64,000 nucleotides of DNA, taken from assembly GCA_022376465.1 (NCBI GenBank), contig JACDTU010000001.1:1550001-1614000 (forward strand), in the 5' to 3' direction. This document shows, piece after piece, positions 23,614-35,547 of this stretch. The stretch's first letter is position 1; every line of letters begins with the position of its first letter. Under the pieces are notes generated by a model. The model saw only the letters and a list, made by a program, of their open reading frames with translations. It made no database searches and had not been told where the DNA came from. Position numbers and translations under genes: made by a program. Source of the DNA: Cubamyces lactineus (Eukaryota > Basidiomycota > Agaricomycetes > Polyporales > Polyporaceae).

Positions 23614-26600
23614 ATGCTTTCTCGTTCAGCCACAAGCGAGCCTCTTGCACAATACAGCCATGATCGCATATCTCCCTCTTCTTCGGACGACAGATGCTCA
23701 AACCACTTGCGCCCTCTACCGCTCCCTGTGATGTCTCGCACATCCTCGCGCGCGTCGTCCTACTGTTCAACGTCCGCTCTCAACCCCAACCATGAACCCA
23801 GGAAAGGTCGGGAATCGATCGCGCACAAGCTCTTATTTGGGTGGAAGCGTCGCAGTGAGAAGCGCGCAGATCTCGGTGCTCAGTACCCAGATCAACCAAA
23901 CGAGAAGGACAGCGGCTCGAAAGCATCCAAGTTGAGGGTTTGGCATGGATGGCGCTTGATCATCTTCGACTCTTGTAGGACTGTCTTTGCACCGGGATGC
24001 TTGATCTCACTAACGTCTGCGTCTGTAGGGCTCAACCTCTTGATCCTGTGTATACCAATCGCGGTAAGAGGGGAATCATTCGCGCAGTCACTTCGCGGAC
24101 TAACGCTCAGGGCCCTGCAGGGAATCTTGAAGTTGACCATGGAGAACGCCCAAACATTCATCTTCTCGGGTGAGTGCCGGTGACATTCCGTTATTGTAGA
24201 AAGGGAATCTTACGGCTTTGTCACAACAGCGTGTTTGCTTGCTATGATCCCGCTTGTGAAGGTTGGTCTATTTCCGTCAACATGCACTAGCCTTCTAGCT
24301 CCTCCAAGTTTCGCCTTTTCGCTTGATGGCGTCAGGCGGTCTCGTTATCTGCGTGAGCTATTCTAGGAGCACAGACTGATTCCTCCCAATTTAGCTACAC
24401 GATCTTGCGACGGGTGTTCTTTCCCGTAGAATCGGTGGTAGCAAAACGGGTTTGTTGAATTCTAGCATGGTGCGTATCTCACCACTCGAGGTCTTGATGG
24501 TTGCTGAACTGACCATTGTCTATAGAGCAATATGTGAGTATTCGATGTACACCATAGAGCTGATCTCACGTTAACATGGGGTATCCTCTTTTCATCTCAG
24601 CATCGAGATGGTCGTCGCGGTATGTCGATCTGAGCGTCACATGCTAACTAGGACTGACATTGAGGTGTACAGATCATTGCGTTGCGCAAATGTGAACTGA
24701 GAGTGGTACAATGCTCACGTTAGTAATCTCGTTTCGCTCTGATTCATCATGTTTTTGACCCCTGCGCCACCTACAGTCATTGGTGCCATGCTTAGCAAAC
24801 TCCGTGAGTGCGAACTGAGCGTGTACCCTACCCAATGGCTCATTTTATTATGCAGTCCTCATTCTTGGAATGTGCTTCTTCGCGGGCGGGTTGAGGTTCT
24901 CCGAACAAGGCTTCGACTCCAGTGAGTTCTTTCGTTATTCCATCACCCTAGCTACTCCTAACATCGTTCGTATCTTGCGCTAGCTGCTACACAGATACAT
25001 TCATCCTTGTTGAGCATCAGTGTCGGGGCCGTTTTACTACCTGCTGCGTTCCACTTCTCCCTGACGTACACTTCAACGGATAGTGATAGCGCCGAAACGA
25101 CTCTACAGGAGCAGAAGAAAGACATCTTACGAATGAGTCGAGGCGTGAGTACTTGATCTGCTCTGGCTCCAGTCTTCTCGCTGATCTTCGCGTGCATAGG
25201 TCGCAGTTGTACTGCTTTTCAGTAAGCGCTACTAATCATTATCGTGATTGCGCTAATTCTGATGCATGGACACAGTATATGCGTCCTATCTCCTTTTCCA
25301 GCTGTGGTCCCACACACATCTGTACAAGGATAGTGCTCAGCCAAGCAACAAGCTCCCTGTCGCCGAATCCGTACGCACAGTGGTTCGCAAGAAGAGCCAC
25401 GCCGTCCGCGAACAGATCTACAACTCTCATCCCCTCCAGCGGGTGCGCACAGGGTCGGAGCGGTCTTTCCAGACATTGCGTACCTTTACGCACACTAAGC
25501 CGTCCATGCCCGGAAAAAGCGTGGATAGGTTCGATCCTGTGGAGGAAGCCCCAGAGACGTCGCTCGACGAGGACCTCGACCAACGTTCTGTGCGCCGAGG
25601 GCCGTATATGCAACGAGCAGGAAGCGAAGGTGGCAAGAGAGCGATGCTGATGTCGCCGTTCGGCGCGGCATCGCAGGTTACGTTGGCGAATCCGATCTCT
25701 CAGCCTGCCGATTCTACTGTGCGGCTAGTGACGGAGGACAAGCGGTTCACTATCCGGCGAGACAGCTCCGCATCAGGGAGCGACTCGCGCTCGCAATCTC
25801 GATCTCGGTCTCGGTCTCTGAGTCGTAGTCCGACGTACCGCAGTGGCTCAGGCGAGGATTCGTCCTTTGAGCCCGAGGAGGAGCAGCGCTGGCGACGCAG
25901 GGATGAACGCGGCCGATCACGCACTCCGGTCAGCGAGGTGCTATCGGCCTACTACCAGGACAGAGGAACGGTCATCGAACACGAGGCGCCATGGACCACA
26001 AAGGAGATGGTAGACGTCGACGTGAATGGGCGACCTGGATGGCAGAACGCTCGCTCCGATCAGGGAGTACAACCGGGTCTGCAAGGCGCGTCCGCCTCCC
26101 ACCAGCCGGAAGAGGAGATGAGTTGGACACTGTGTATCTTCCTTCTGCTCTCAGTCGCCACGGTACGTAGTCGCGGCGCTGCTGTGACGACCGAGTGTCT
26201 GATTTTGACTGCACGAGTAGCTTGTGGCCATCAACTCCGAATGGTTGGTAGACACCATGGACGACCTGTCTCCAGCTATCAGCAAGGAATGGATAGGCTT
26301 GATCTTACTGCCGACCGTCAGCTCCATTGCTGGTAAGCACCAATGTCCTCAACGTGCGTCAAAATCATGCTCACGTGTGATTCCGTCAGAATGCGTTACT
26401 GCCATTAACGTCTCGGTGAAGGACCAGCTAACGCTCAGTATCAGCGTTGCGGTGGGCTCCACTATCGTGCGTTCTATGTTCTCGGGCTTTTAGTTGCTGC
26501 TCTTGCTCACGTACATGCATGGTCAGCAAACCGCACTGTTTGTGATCCCAGTCATGGTCGTCCTGGGGTGGATCATCGATAAGCCCCTCGCGCTCTTGTT

Positions 26601-26977
26601 TGACCCATTTGAGTCTGTTGTGAGTCCACTCTGCTACAGCCATGATGACATGGTTGTGAACTCAGAACATCGCTAGGTATTGTACATCTCTGTGCATACG
26701 ATGGGGTATGTTGTCGCCGACGGCAAGTCTAATTGGCTCGAAGGCGTCATCCTCGTCTGTGAGTTCGCTCTATCCGCTGCACACAAGTCAAGTAGCTGAG
26801 TTTCGTATTCCATAGGTCTCTATGTTGTCATCGCCGTCACGTTCTGGTTCTATCCAGGTAGGAGCTTGTTTGTGAATCTGCTGGTGTGATCCTTTTGGCT
26901 TACGAAATCCCCTTCTAGGCTCAAACTTCTCGTCGAACCTGGCTATATGCACTGAATCTCCTCCCATTGCGCTCTGA
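23614..26977 (+). CDS. CAX-type cation/proton exchanger with a large cytoplasmic loop
   Basis: Nineteen exons between 23614 and 26977 splice into about 750 residues with consistent phases. One is an 8-base microexon (24526-24533) and the largest is 25276-26162. The first membrane half runs from FDSWLNLLILCIPIA through MIPLVK, KTGLLNSSMSNIIEMVVAI, GAMLSKLLLILGMCFF and GGLRFSEQGFDS to GAVLLPAAFHF. A Ser/Arg-rich hydrophilic loop of about 250 residues (about 325-575) follows. The second half contains WIGLILLPTVSSIAECV, VSVKDQLTLSISVAVGST, TALFVIPVMVVLGW and LALLFDPFESV. Relatives move Ca2+ or other cations into the vacuole against protons. The canonical GNxxE-type repeats are altered here (SNIIE in the first half, SSIAEC in the second), so ion selectivity may differ from yeast Vcx1. 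An ATG at 23731 is an alternative start. Confidence 0.9.
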
Positions 26978-27548
26978 GCGCGCCACCATGACTACCTACC
27001 AGCTACTGTCAGATCACCCACATATCTCGTTCTCGGCTCCTCACGACCTTCGGCAGGCCGCCCGCTGCATTACTAGATTATAATCCGGACGTTCTTGGGC
27101 GGACTTGGGCCTGGACCGTTCATTGACTCCCACCACACCTCCCCTAACGTCTACGTCCCCTAATCATCCGCTCGTTCTGTAGATATCCACCATCCCCTAC
27201 CAGAGACGCTGGGACTCGCATCCGTACCTACATACATACATCTGGAACATGCACACCTCACGACAGACATTTTACCTTTCACTTTTTACCCTCACACGTA
27301 GAGCGTAGACTGTAGAGTTGTAGCACTAGCTTATTTTTCTTTCTTCTCGCCGCATGGTACCTATGGCCATGCTCGCTTCGGACTGTACGTACTTACATAC
27401 TTACATACTAGTTGCATTCAGATGCCGAGAGCTGCGCTGTCTCTGAGAGGCAGGCAGTCTTTCATTATTGCGAATGAACGAGGGTGGCGTGAGGCGGTTA
27501 TGATACATGCATTGCTACAACAGCGGTCAACATCTAGTCTACAGCTCT
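26978..27548. other. Intergenic, 3' ends of two convergent genes
   Basis: No gene recognised. It holds the 3' regions of the exchanger and of CTU2. ACTTACAT-type direct repeats occur near 27386-27410. Confidence 0.5.
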
Positions 27549-29457
27549 CTACTCGTGGTCATCCAGGAGGAACTCATGCACGATCCCCTTCATCTCCTCC
27601 TGGCCAACCTGGCGTGTTTGCATAATCTCGGCATGCACATGGCCTGCGCCGTCTCCGTCTCGTATAGCCGACGACAGACGCGCTTCGGTCCACACGGGAA
27701 GAGTGACGAGAGGGGCCTGAGCGGATGCCGGCCAAGGCGATGGAAGCGGGCGAGCGCTCTTGCTCGTGAGGGTTGTATGGCAGGAGTAGCAGAGATACGG
27801 CGTGAGCGATGGCTGCGGCGGCTCTGCTGCGACGGGCTGTGCGGCTGCGTCCACTGTGCTCTCTGGGGCTGGAGGTCTGTCGCGTATTGAGATCCGTGCC
27901 TTCCACTCTTGCACGCCGCGTTGGGCATGTCTGTCATAGCCGATCTTCAGAACGGCGGAGGCATGGAGTGAAGGAGGGGAAGGCGTACCGTCCACAGAGG
28001 ATGCACTTCCCTGAGACCTCGCCCTTTGGCGCAAGCTTGCTGCACGTGCGCACGATGGTGGAGACCGTCGAAGGGTAGTCTTTCTCGAGGCCGACGATGA
28101 AGTCTGCACATGGTGTCAGAAAATTCTCTGTCAAGAAGTGGAAGAGGTAGAGGCAGTACGAACCTTTGGTTAGAGTAGCGATGCCGGGCTTTGCCCCCGC
28201 CCAAACCCATTTCTCCTTCCCAACGACGGGTACTCCCGACCACCACGCCCATGCCGCACACTCTTTCATTCCAACGTCTCTGAGTGGGCGGACAATACGC
28301 ACAGTCCGTTTACCCTTCTTTGTCGGCTTGCTCCCCTCACTCGTGTCTGACGACCGGTCCGGTCCAGCAAGGGCTTCGGGCTCGGGTGTCCATTCCTCTT
28401 GCGTCTCCTCGCGGATGTTGAATCCCGCGCCTTGGGCAACGCCGGAGATGAGCGAGACCGCGAGGCTCGTGAGCGATGTGCCGAGCACGAGGTGAGAGGA
28501 GCCGGTCTGGAGGGCGGTGTGTAGCAAGAGGAGGCGGGTGAGGGTCTGGATGGATGCGGTCACCGCGGTGGGTGTAGGTAGTGAAGACAGGTAGGTACGG
28601 AGGGACGAGAGAGGACCGGCGGATGATGAAGACAAGGATTTCAGGAGCAGCGCTGAAGAGACTGTCAACCAGGGCCTGATGCGAGGCGAACAAGGTGCGT
28701 ACCTTCATCTGCGAGAGATGCTCCGATTTCGGACGGGAATGGCTTCCCTCCTATCCTCTCCCACCAAGAGCGATCGAACGCGTCTTGTATTCGAAGGGGG
28801 ATAAAGTCGATGTCGTCGTACCGCTTCACATGCTGCGTAATCTCCTCCGTTCTGTCCTTCATCTACTTTGCCAACATCAGCATAGTTGCTCATTCGAGCC
28901 GATATACGTCACCACTCACCCCGGGGAAGGCATCGCACACCTCGACGTAACAGATAGTGACCTTCTTCCATACCCGCTCGTGCCGCGGGTGATCCCGTCC
29001 TCCGTCGGACGGCATGGTAGACTTGTCCAGCGCAACATAACAGCGGTGAACTAAATCCAGCAAGACAGTTGACCCCAATCCGCCGGAAAAACCGACAAGT
29101 AGATTGCCTGCGGGCTTGAGGGCTGTTCGGCGCGGGCCGTCCGGCTTCGCGTTCACGTTGGGCTCGAGCGCTCGGCGGAATTTGTGCACCACGAGATGCA
29201 GGAAGCAGTCTCTGTTATGCCGTACGTTAGAGCTCTTGGCATGCTGGGGAGTGTGATAGACGACAAACTTGCAGTACACAGCATGTCGAATGACGAGATT
29301 TCCTTGGGCGTCCTTGCACTTTACGCAATTATTCGTTTTGTCGTACTTTTTACGACCTGTGTGCATGTAAGACACCACGAACCTTCGTGCTAAATGTGCT
29401 GATTCTCTTACGTTGCATCAACGCATTTGTATCCGCGACAGGGTTCCCGCAGGACAT
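27549..29457 (-). CDS. NCS2: Cytoplasmic tRNA 2-thiolation protein 2 (NCS2/CTU2)
   Basis: Seven exons (29412-29457, 29269-29356, 28920-29211, 28703-28862, 28164-28661, 27989-28103, 27549-27930) give about 526 residues with consistent phases. The N terminus MSCGNP and the CVKC and YCKDC cysteine pairs are typical of Ctu2. The nucleotide-binding loop reads FSGGLGSTVLLDLVH, the degenerate PP-loop of this subunit, where the Asp of the active SGGxDS motif is replaced. C-terminal CILCGR and CYSCH form the second metal-type cluster. With Ncs6/Ctu1 it makes the complex that thiolates U34 of cytosolic Lys, Glu and Gln tRNAs using sulfur delivered by Urm1. One donor is GTTCGT (28163) and one first-intron boundary is tight, but the frame is unbroken. 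It is divergent from the uridine kinase gene. Confidence 0.92.
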
Positions 29458-29712
29458 GGTGGTAGTGCGTTAAGATGGGTAATGCAGAGGATTTGTGCGA
29501 GCCCCGGCTCGAAGAGCATAGATCGAGATCCGAGATCTTCGTGATCGTCCTTAGACGCCCATAGTTCTTGACGTTCAGCCACTGACGCCCTCTCTCTCTC
29601 GCCCGGAGCCCTATCGTCCGCACGTTCTCGTCCACCAACACATTCGCTATCTCGTTTTTGGGTTAACCGGGTCTCTTTCTGCGCCACATATTCAATATCT
29701 GGAGGAGTAGGC
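29458..29712. promoter_or_regulatory. Divergent promoter region between NCS2 and the uridine kinase gene
   Basis: About 255 bases separate the two start codons, and both promoters must lie here or in the leaders. No TATA box is evident. Confidence 0.4.
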
Positions 29713-32207
29713 ATGCAAAACACTGAAGGATCGGAGAAGAAGCAAGCAAAGTTGCTTGATGCCTCTGCTCGCCCGCCTCTATCTAGGAGTATCACGAATA
29801 CATTGAGCCCCGGACGATCAGAGATTTTCCTCCAGGCGAAGAAGAATACAATTTTGACCTCTCATGGGCGCCCACCATGGTATGTATCTTGCGGTACCTT
29901 CAAGAATTTGTCCGACCTCACCCTCTATCAGGTACAGTGAGGATGGTCATCATCTGTCCGACGCGTTCGTGATCGGTATCGGTGGTAAGTCCTTGGTACA
30001 TCCATTCAATGTGCGGTGGAAATGATGTAGCGTCCTCATAATAGGTGGCTCTGCAAGTGGAAAGGTTGATTGCTATTCTGGACCGTGAAAGTCAGAAAGC
30101 TCACGAGACCAAATACCGCCAGACTCATGTCGCACGGTGCATCGTCCAAGCACTCGGTTCTATCCCCACTGTCGTCATTCTCTCACAAGTGAGTCAGGCT
30201 CAGAGCTATGGCTCAGCATTCGGTTAATTCAACCCATTGGCAGGACAGCTTCTATAAGCGTCATTCGCCGGAAGACCTAAAGCTTGCCTTCGCAAACCGT
30301 TATGACTTCGACCATCCAGGTAAGAGCAGCAATATGCATGTCAGTCTCGCATCGATTCACAACCAGTGTGCAGATGCTATCGACATGCCATTGTTTGCTT
30401 CTGTACGTGGCAGGTGTTATCTACCGACTAGCCAAGTCCCGAATTGTCAACCTGCGGGCTGTTTTCCCCGATTATCTAGTGTCTGGCAGACCTGAAGTCA
30501 GGGCGGCAATCCAACATCCCCATCTACTCATTCAAAGATCATCAACGCTTGGATGAGACCAAATATCTATATGGCGCCTCTATCATCATCGGTGAGGAGC
30601 TGTCCCATACCTGTTCATGTTGCGCAGCTGCTAATCCAATATTGCGCTCTAGTCGAAGGCATTTTGGCTTTGCACGACCCAGAACTACGATCACTTTACG
30701 ACTTGAAGGTTGGTCATGCCTCACACATGTTGCAAGACTGATAACTGACGGCATGAAAGATTTTTGTACAATGCGATTCGGATCTCATGCTAGCTCGGCG
30801 TATCCGTCGAGATGTCCATGAACGAGGGCGGAGTGTGGAGGGTGTTCTGGAGCAGTAAGTGACCCTCTTCTGTTTTGTTGCGATCGAGCTGCGTATACTC
30901 GCGTAGGTATCTGCGTTTCGTCAAGCCTGCGTACGACAATTTCGTGCAGCCCACCTCTCGGTATGCCAACATTGTAGGTCTTCTACACACTTCGTGTCGA
31001 TATGACAAATGTCTCAATGCTTCTACCATAGATTGTTCCGGGATCGGATAATACGGTGGCCATCGAGTTGATCGCCACGCATATACGCCGCAAGATTGAC
31101 GAGCGTTCAAGATACTTGCGAGAGCGGTTGGCCAAAATAGGTCCCCAGGATCTGAGCCCTGGGAATCCGACAGATCAAGAATTCCCTAACCTGACCGTAC
31201 TCCAGCAGACGCGACAGCTACGCGTATGTTCATCATCCGCCTGATATCCATGTACGCGACGCTGACCGGCTACTAGGGGATATTCACGATCCTGCGCGAC
31301 AGAACTACTCCACGAGAGGACTTCATCTTCTTTACTGACAGATTGTCAACGTACTTGAGCGAGAAAGCTGTGGAATTCCTACCTTTCAAGCAAAGGACGG
31401 TTACTACCCCAGTCGGTGTCACTTACGCCGGTCAGGAGCTATCGGTCAAGGTATGAAGTTTGACTACGGCCTTCAACCCGGGCTCATTGTTTCTGGCACA
31501 GCATGTATGCGGCGTATCCATTCTCAGATCGTGAGTGCCTCCGCCCAGTGTCAATGTCCACCCGTTCATATCGCTCCAGGGGAGGACCGCTGGAGCAAGG
31601 TCTCCGTCGTGTCATTCAGGACATTCGCATGGGATCTCTCTTGATTCAATCAGAAGTCCACACGGGCGAACCGCTTCTGCTGCACTCCATGCTCCCGGTA
31701 TGCATCCGGCAGCGCGAACTCGCCAAAGAGAGTTTTGTCTTCCTCTTGGACGCGCAGGTGAGTAATCGATCGTCCGCATGCAACATAAGCTCACAAGTCT
31801 CCGTGTCGCTACTCAGATCGGGACTGGGGCGGCTGCGTTTATGGCGATCCGAGTATTGCTGGACCACGGCGTGCCTCAGGAGAACATTATCTTCGTCACC
31901 TTCATCGTTGCCGCATGCGGTGGCGTGCGGGTCCTCCAGCGCGCCTTCCCCAAGGTTCGGATCGTCTGTGGGGCGATTGACCCTGTGCTACGCGAGTCGT
32001 GGGCGCTATGGGACACCACCCCTGAACCCAACGATGGGGAAGCTGGCACGCCGACGGTGCAAACGCGGGAGGAGGCCGAGGCGGAGGGTAGGAAGGTATG
32101 GGTTGTCGAGCCTGGAATGGGACACATCGGTGAGTGCTAGTCGATACTCGTTTAGACTGCTCATTCATTCCTGTTCGCGGCTTGCAGGTGATCGGTACTA
32201 TCTGTGA
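29713..32207 (+). CDS. URK1: Uridine kinase fused to a uracil phosphoribosyltransferase-like domain
   Basis: Sixteen exons from 29713 to 32207 give about 548 residues, the usual size of the two-domain fungal and animal enzyme. The kinase half starts after GRPPWYSEDG with the Walker A loop GIGGSASGK (about 72-80), then [25 protein letters not shown] text, [18 protein letters not shown] and [12 protein letters not shown]. The C-terminal half is UPRTase-like: [52 protein letters not shown] and the terminal GMGHIGDRYYL. Uridine kinase phosphorylates uridine and cytidine in pyrimidine salvage. The second domain resembles UPRTase but is often inactive in such fusions, and I cannot judge its activity here. 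The start at 29713 fits the position of GRPPW in relatives, but an upstream start is possible. Confidence 0.93.
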
Positions 32208-32783
32208 GCGGAAGAGGTATCATTCAGTTGCAAGATGGCGCAAACTGTTGTGTACTCAGATGGAACGGGAACGATGGCGCACGAGCCTATGGTTCATGCC
32301 GTGTATCGCCGTAAATCACGTCCTCTTGCTATCTCACTGGCTTTCGAAAGGTTTGGACAGGTGAGTCGCTGAGGCGATCCATCAAGAATCTACCAGATTC
32401 GTGGGAAAGTAGACGGCCGCCGTTGGGTGCTGTCATACGCAGCAACCTTCTCTGCAGCTCACCGACACCCATATTGTAAATTGCTGCACGCGTGTGCTAC
32501 GTCGCATCGTGTGTGGACCATCAGGACGATCGGGTCATATTAGTTTGTCACGGCGCCCGACAGTCAGCTCGCATATTGGTGCTGTCGAATTCCGATATCT
32601 GCAGTATAAATATAAGAGTTCATAGGCCTGGCTGGGAACGTCCAACATCGCACAAACAGTGGGTTATCTAGTGCTGTTGCCTCTAGTCTGATCTTTTAGA
32701 GCAGTTTCTACCCCAGACTCGGACATCCCAATCCGCCCAATCGCCAATAGATCTGCGGGCATCAGAACGTATAAGCCTCGACC
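32208..32783. other. Intergenic, promoter of aminotransferase-like copy 1
   Basis: No gene recognised. The right half is the promoter of the gene at 32784 and contains a clear TATA box. Confidence 0.5.
32605..32612 (+). promoter_or_regulatory. TATA box of aminotransferase-like copy 1
   Basis: TATAAATA lies about 170 bases before the ATG at 32784, in an AT-rich stretch. Transcription is predicted to start about 30 bases downstream, which would leave a leader of roughly 140 bases. Confidence 0.55.
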
Positions 32784-34816
32784 ATGCCCATTCCAGACCT
32801 ACCAACACCAACTGGGGGAGAGACATACGATGTGAACCAGAAGCCGCCGCCATTCGGTCATCCGCTCAAGTACTACTTTGCCCTTGATGACGACTACATC
32901 AATCTAAACCATGGTACGCTTCTTTGTGCAATGACTCAGTCCACTACTGATTCAGCAATGTGAATGTGACAGGCTCGTATGGCACGCTCCCACTCCCGCT
33001 CGTCTTCGCAACGGCGCGAATGGGATACGAGATCGAGCGAAACCCAGACAAGTACCACCGTCTGGTACTGAGGCCAGGCCTGCTAGAGAAGGCGCGGTAG
33101 GTCATGCTGCGTAAACTCACATGCTGAGCTTTCCGTGAGCTGACAATCCGTTGTGCCCCGGGTGAATAGGGAGAGCCTGGCAAAGTTCCTAGAAGTGGAG
33201 ACGGATGAGGTCGTACTCGTCCCAAACGCAACACATGCACTCAACACTGTGCTCAGGAACTTCGAGTGGCGGGAGGGCGACGTGCTCATTGGAGGTGTGT
33301 TTCCTCGGTTCCCTGATTCTTGGTTTTTGAGGCGTCGAGGACTGAGTATCCTCGGCAGCTACGACGACCTACGATGCGGTCTCGAATACGATCCGATACC
33401 TTGCAGATCGATCCGAACAGCCACGGCCCGAGGCGGTCACCATCGCGTACAACTTCCCACTCACGCACGCCCAAATCGTCAACATATTCCGCGCGACATT
33501 GCGTGAGATCAAACAGCAGCACTCTGGCACCAGTTTCACTGACGTGCCACCGCTCTCTCCTGGGTATGTTGCACCCGCACATCCAGCTGACCCGCCCCGG
33601 GGAAATAAGATCGTTGCAGTCATCGACTCGATCGTGGCGAACCCGGGCGTGTTCATGCCCTGGAAGGAGATGGTCAGGATATGCAGGGAGGAGGGCGTGT
33701 GGACAGTCATTGATGCTGCACACAGCATTGGACAAGAGGTTTGTGGCATTCTTCTGTGGCCCGTGGCGGCGTGGGTTCACTGACGAGTCTCCCTTGTGCG
33801 CTAGCCTGACATCAATCTGACTGAGTCCAAACCCGACTTCTGGTTGTCGAATCGCCATAAGTGGTTGTACGCGAAACGGGGATGCGCCGTGCTGTACGTC
33901 CCTAGAAGGTATGCAATCTCTGTCTGTCTGCCGATTACGGGTCATTTAAGCCGATTGTAGGAACCAATATATCATCAAGTCGTCGATTCCGACGTCCCAC
34001 AATTATTTACCTCCTACCGACCCGGAAGCCAAAGTTAAGGGAACAGACTTCGCGAAGCAGCACGAGTGTGAGTAGATAGTGTACCATATTCTAACGGAGT
34101 ACTCACTGATGGCGCCCAGGGACCGGAACTGCTGATACGGTACCCTTTGTCACTATACCTGACGGTGAGTCCACGTACATGCAACGGTCCAGCAAGCATC
34201 TCAAACCCCAACTTGCAAACAAAGCGCTCGCTTTCCGCCACTGGCTGGGCGGGGAGAAGGTGATCAACGACTACTGCCACAAGCTTGCATTAGAGGGTGG
34301 CAAGCGGCTCGCAGAAGTCATGGGTACGCAAGTCATGGACGAGACCGGGGAGCTCACGCTGAATATGGTGAGCATGAGAGTTCTTCGCCTCTCATCACGG
34401 GGCTACGAACTATCGGACAGGCGTTCCAAATCTGACTCGAGCACTGACATCGCTTACCGCGCGCAGTCCAACGTTGCTCTGCCGTTACCTGCGGAGAAGA
34501 CTCCCGGCGAAGTGTACACGCGCGAGCAGCTGCATAAGATCAACCTGCACCTGCGGCACAAGCTGCTGAATGAGTGGAACGCGTACGCTGCGCATTATTT
34601 CCACGCTGGCCGGTGGTGGTGTCGGTGCAGTGCACAGGTCTTCAACGAGGTGAGCATAAGATATTTGATCATGGGCTGCTCGTTCTCGGGATATTGAACG
34701 ATAGATTCGATTGGGAGATCTCGGATTTCGAATACCTCGGGAAGGCCTTCGACGCCATATGCAAGGAGGTCGAGGAGACGATCCTGTCAGAAAGCTCCGA
34801 TGGACGGTCGAAGTGA
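32784..34816 (+). CDS. Class V (PLP-dependent) aminotransferase-like protein, copy 1
   Basis: Ten exons (32784-32913, 32973-33096, 33170-33294, 33359-33738, 33805-33908, 33961-34067, 34120-34164, 34225-34367, 34467-34649, 34718-34816) give 479 residues, all phases consistent. It is a fold-type I PLP enzyme of the isopenicillin-N-epimerase/LolT-like branch. Family text includes [46 protein letters not shown] (Asp and His near the cofactor) and [19 protein letters not shown], whose HKW lysine should bind PLP. Relatives include cysteine desulfurase-like enzymes, LolT of loline synthesis and the Egt2 lyase of ergothioneine synthesis; the substrate here is unknown. Copies 2 (35548-37606) and 3 (40150-42022, broken) share the exon plan. 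Copy 1 is the most divergent, and its introns no longer resemble those of the others. Confidence 0.9.
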
Positions 34817-35547
34817 GGCCCGGAAACAGGCTTGGTAATTCTGGAGAATTATGACGTCGATGGATATAGGAGAGATTAGCACCCCCACTGCGATGCGGCT
34901 GCGCCTGGTTCGACTACGAGCGGATGAGTAGGAAATGAGGCTGAGGGTAAGAGTACAGAATATAGTCACTCAGCCAACGTTCTTGGCTACCATATCACTT
35001 GCGCACGAGGTCAGTAGGGCTACTGGGTCTAGACACAAGAACCGGCCGTGTTAGGGTACTTGGACGTCTCGCAAGACGTGCGCAGCGGCGAAGGGCTTGG
35101 GGTGCCCGAGCTCGAGGAGCTCGAGTCATTGAGAATCGAGTCAACTTGCGAGGTCACACTGGTGGTGGCGTTCGCTGACTGAGAAATGCCAGTGCTAGCT
35201 TCTAGACAGCACGCATCGTATATAAAGTACAGAACCGTAGACTTAGAGGACGTATACTATTCGTTGTCCTCTCTTGCGCCCTTGCCTTTGGTCTGTGGCG
35301 AGGACCCGGTTCGATTCCCAAGCCCGATAAGATCGATCGACTAATTCGACTCGTTCTCACTCATCTGCCAAGCGGTTGGTACTATACATACAGTACTTGC
35401 ACCGTTCGAAACACGGTACGGTATCCACGCGCGTAAGCACACGCAGCGAACCAGCCTGGTTCACGGCTAGGACTAGTACTTACACTTGCCTCCTGACTGA
35501 CCACCCATCGCTTGCAGCACCCCAGTAGTACCGAATCTGCAGACACC
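34817..35547. other. Intergenic between aminotransferase-like copies 1 and 2
   Basis: No gene recognised. It holds the 3' region of copy 1 and the promoter of copy 2. A GAGCTCGAGGAGCTCGAG short direct repeat lies near 35108-35125. Confidence 0.5.
35219..35227 (+). promoter_or_regulatory. TATA box upstream of aminotransferase-like copy 2
   Basis: TATATAAAG, about 320 bases before the ATG at 35548. The distance implies a long leader or an unseen leader intron, so the assignment is tentative. Confidence 0.4.

Noticed and set aside
35285..35330. TTCGAT T-arm-like sequence that suggested a tRNA
   Set aside because: The flanking bases do not form a 5-bp stem, and no D or anticodon arm precedes it.
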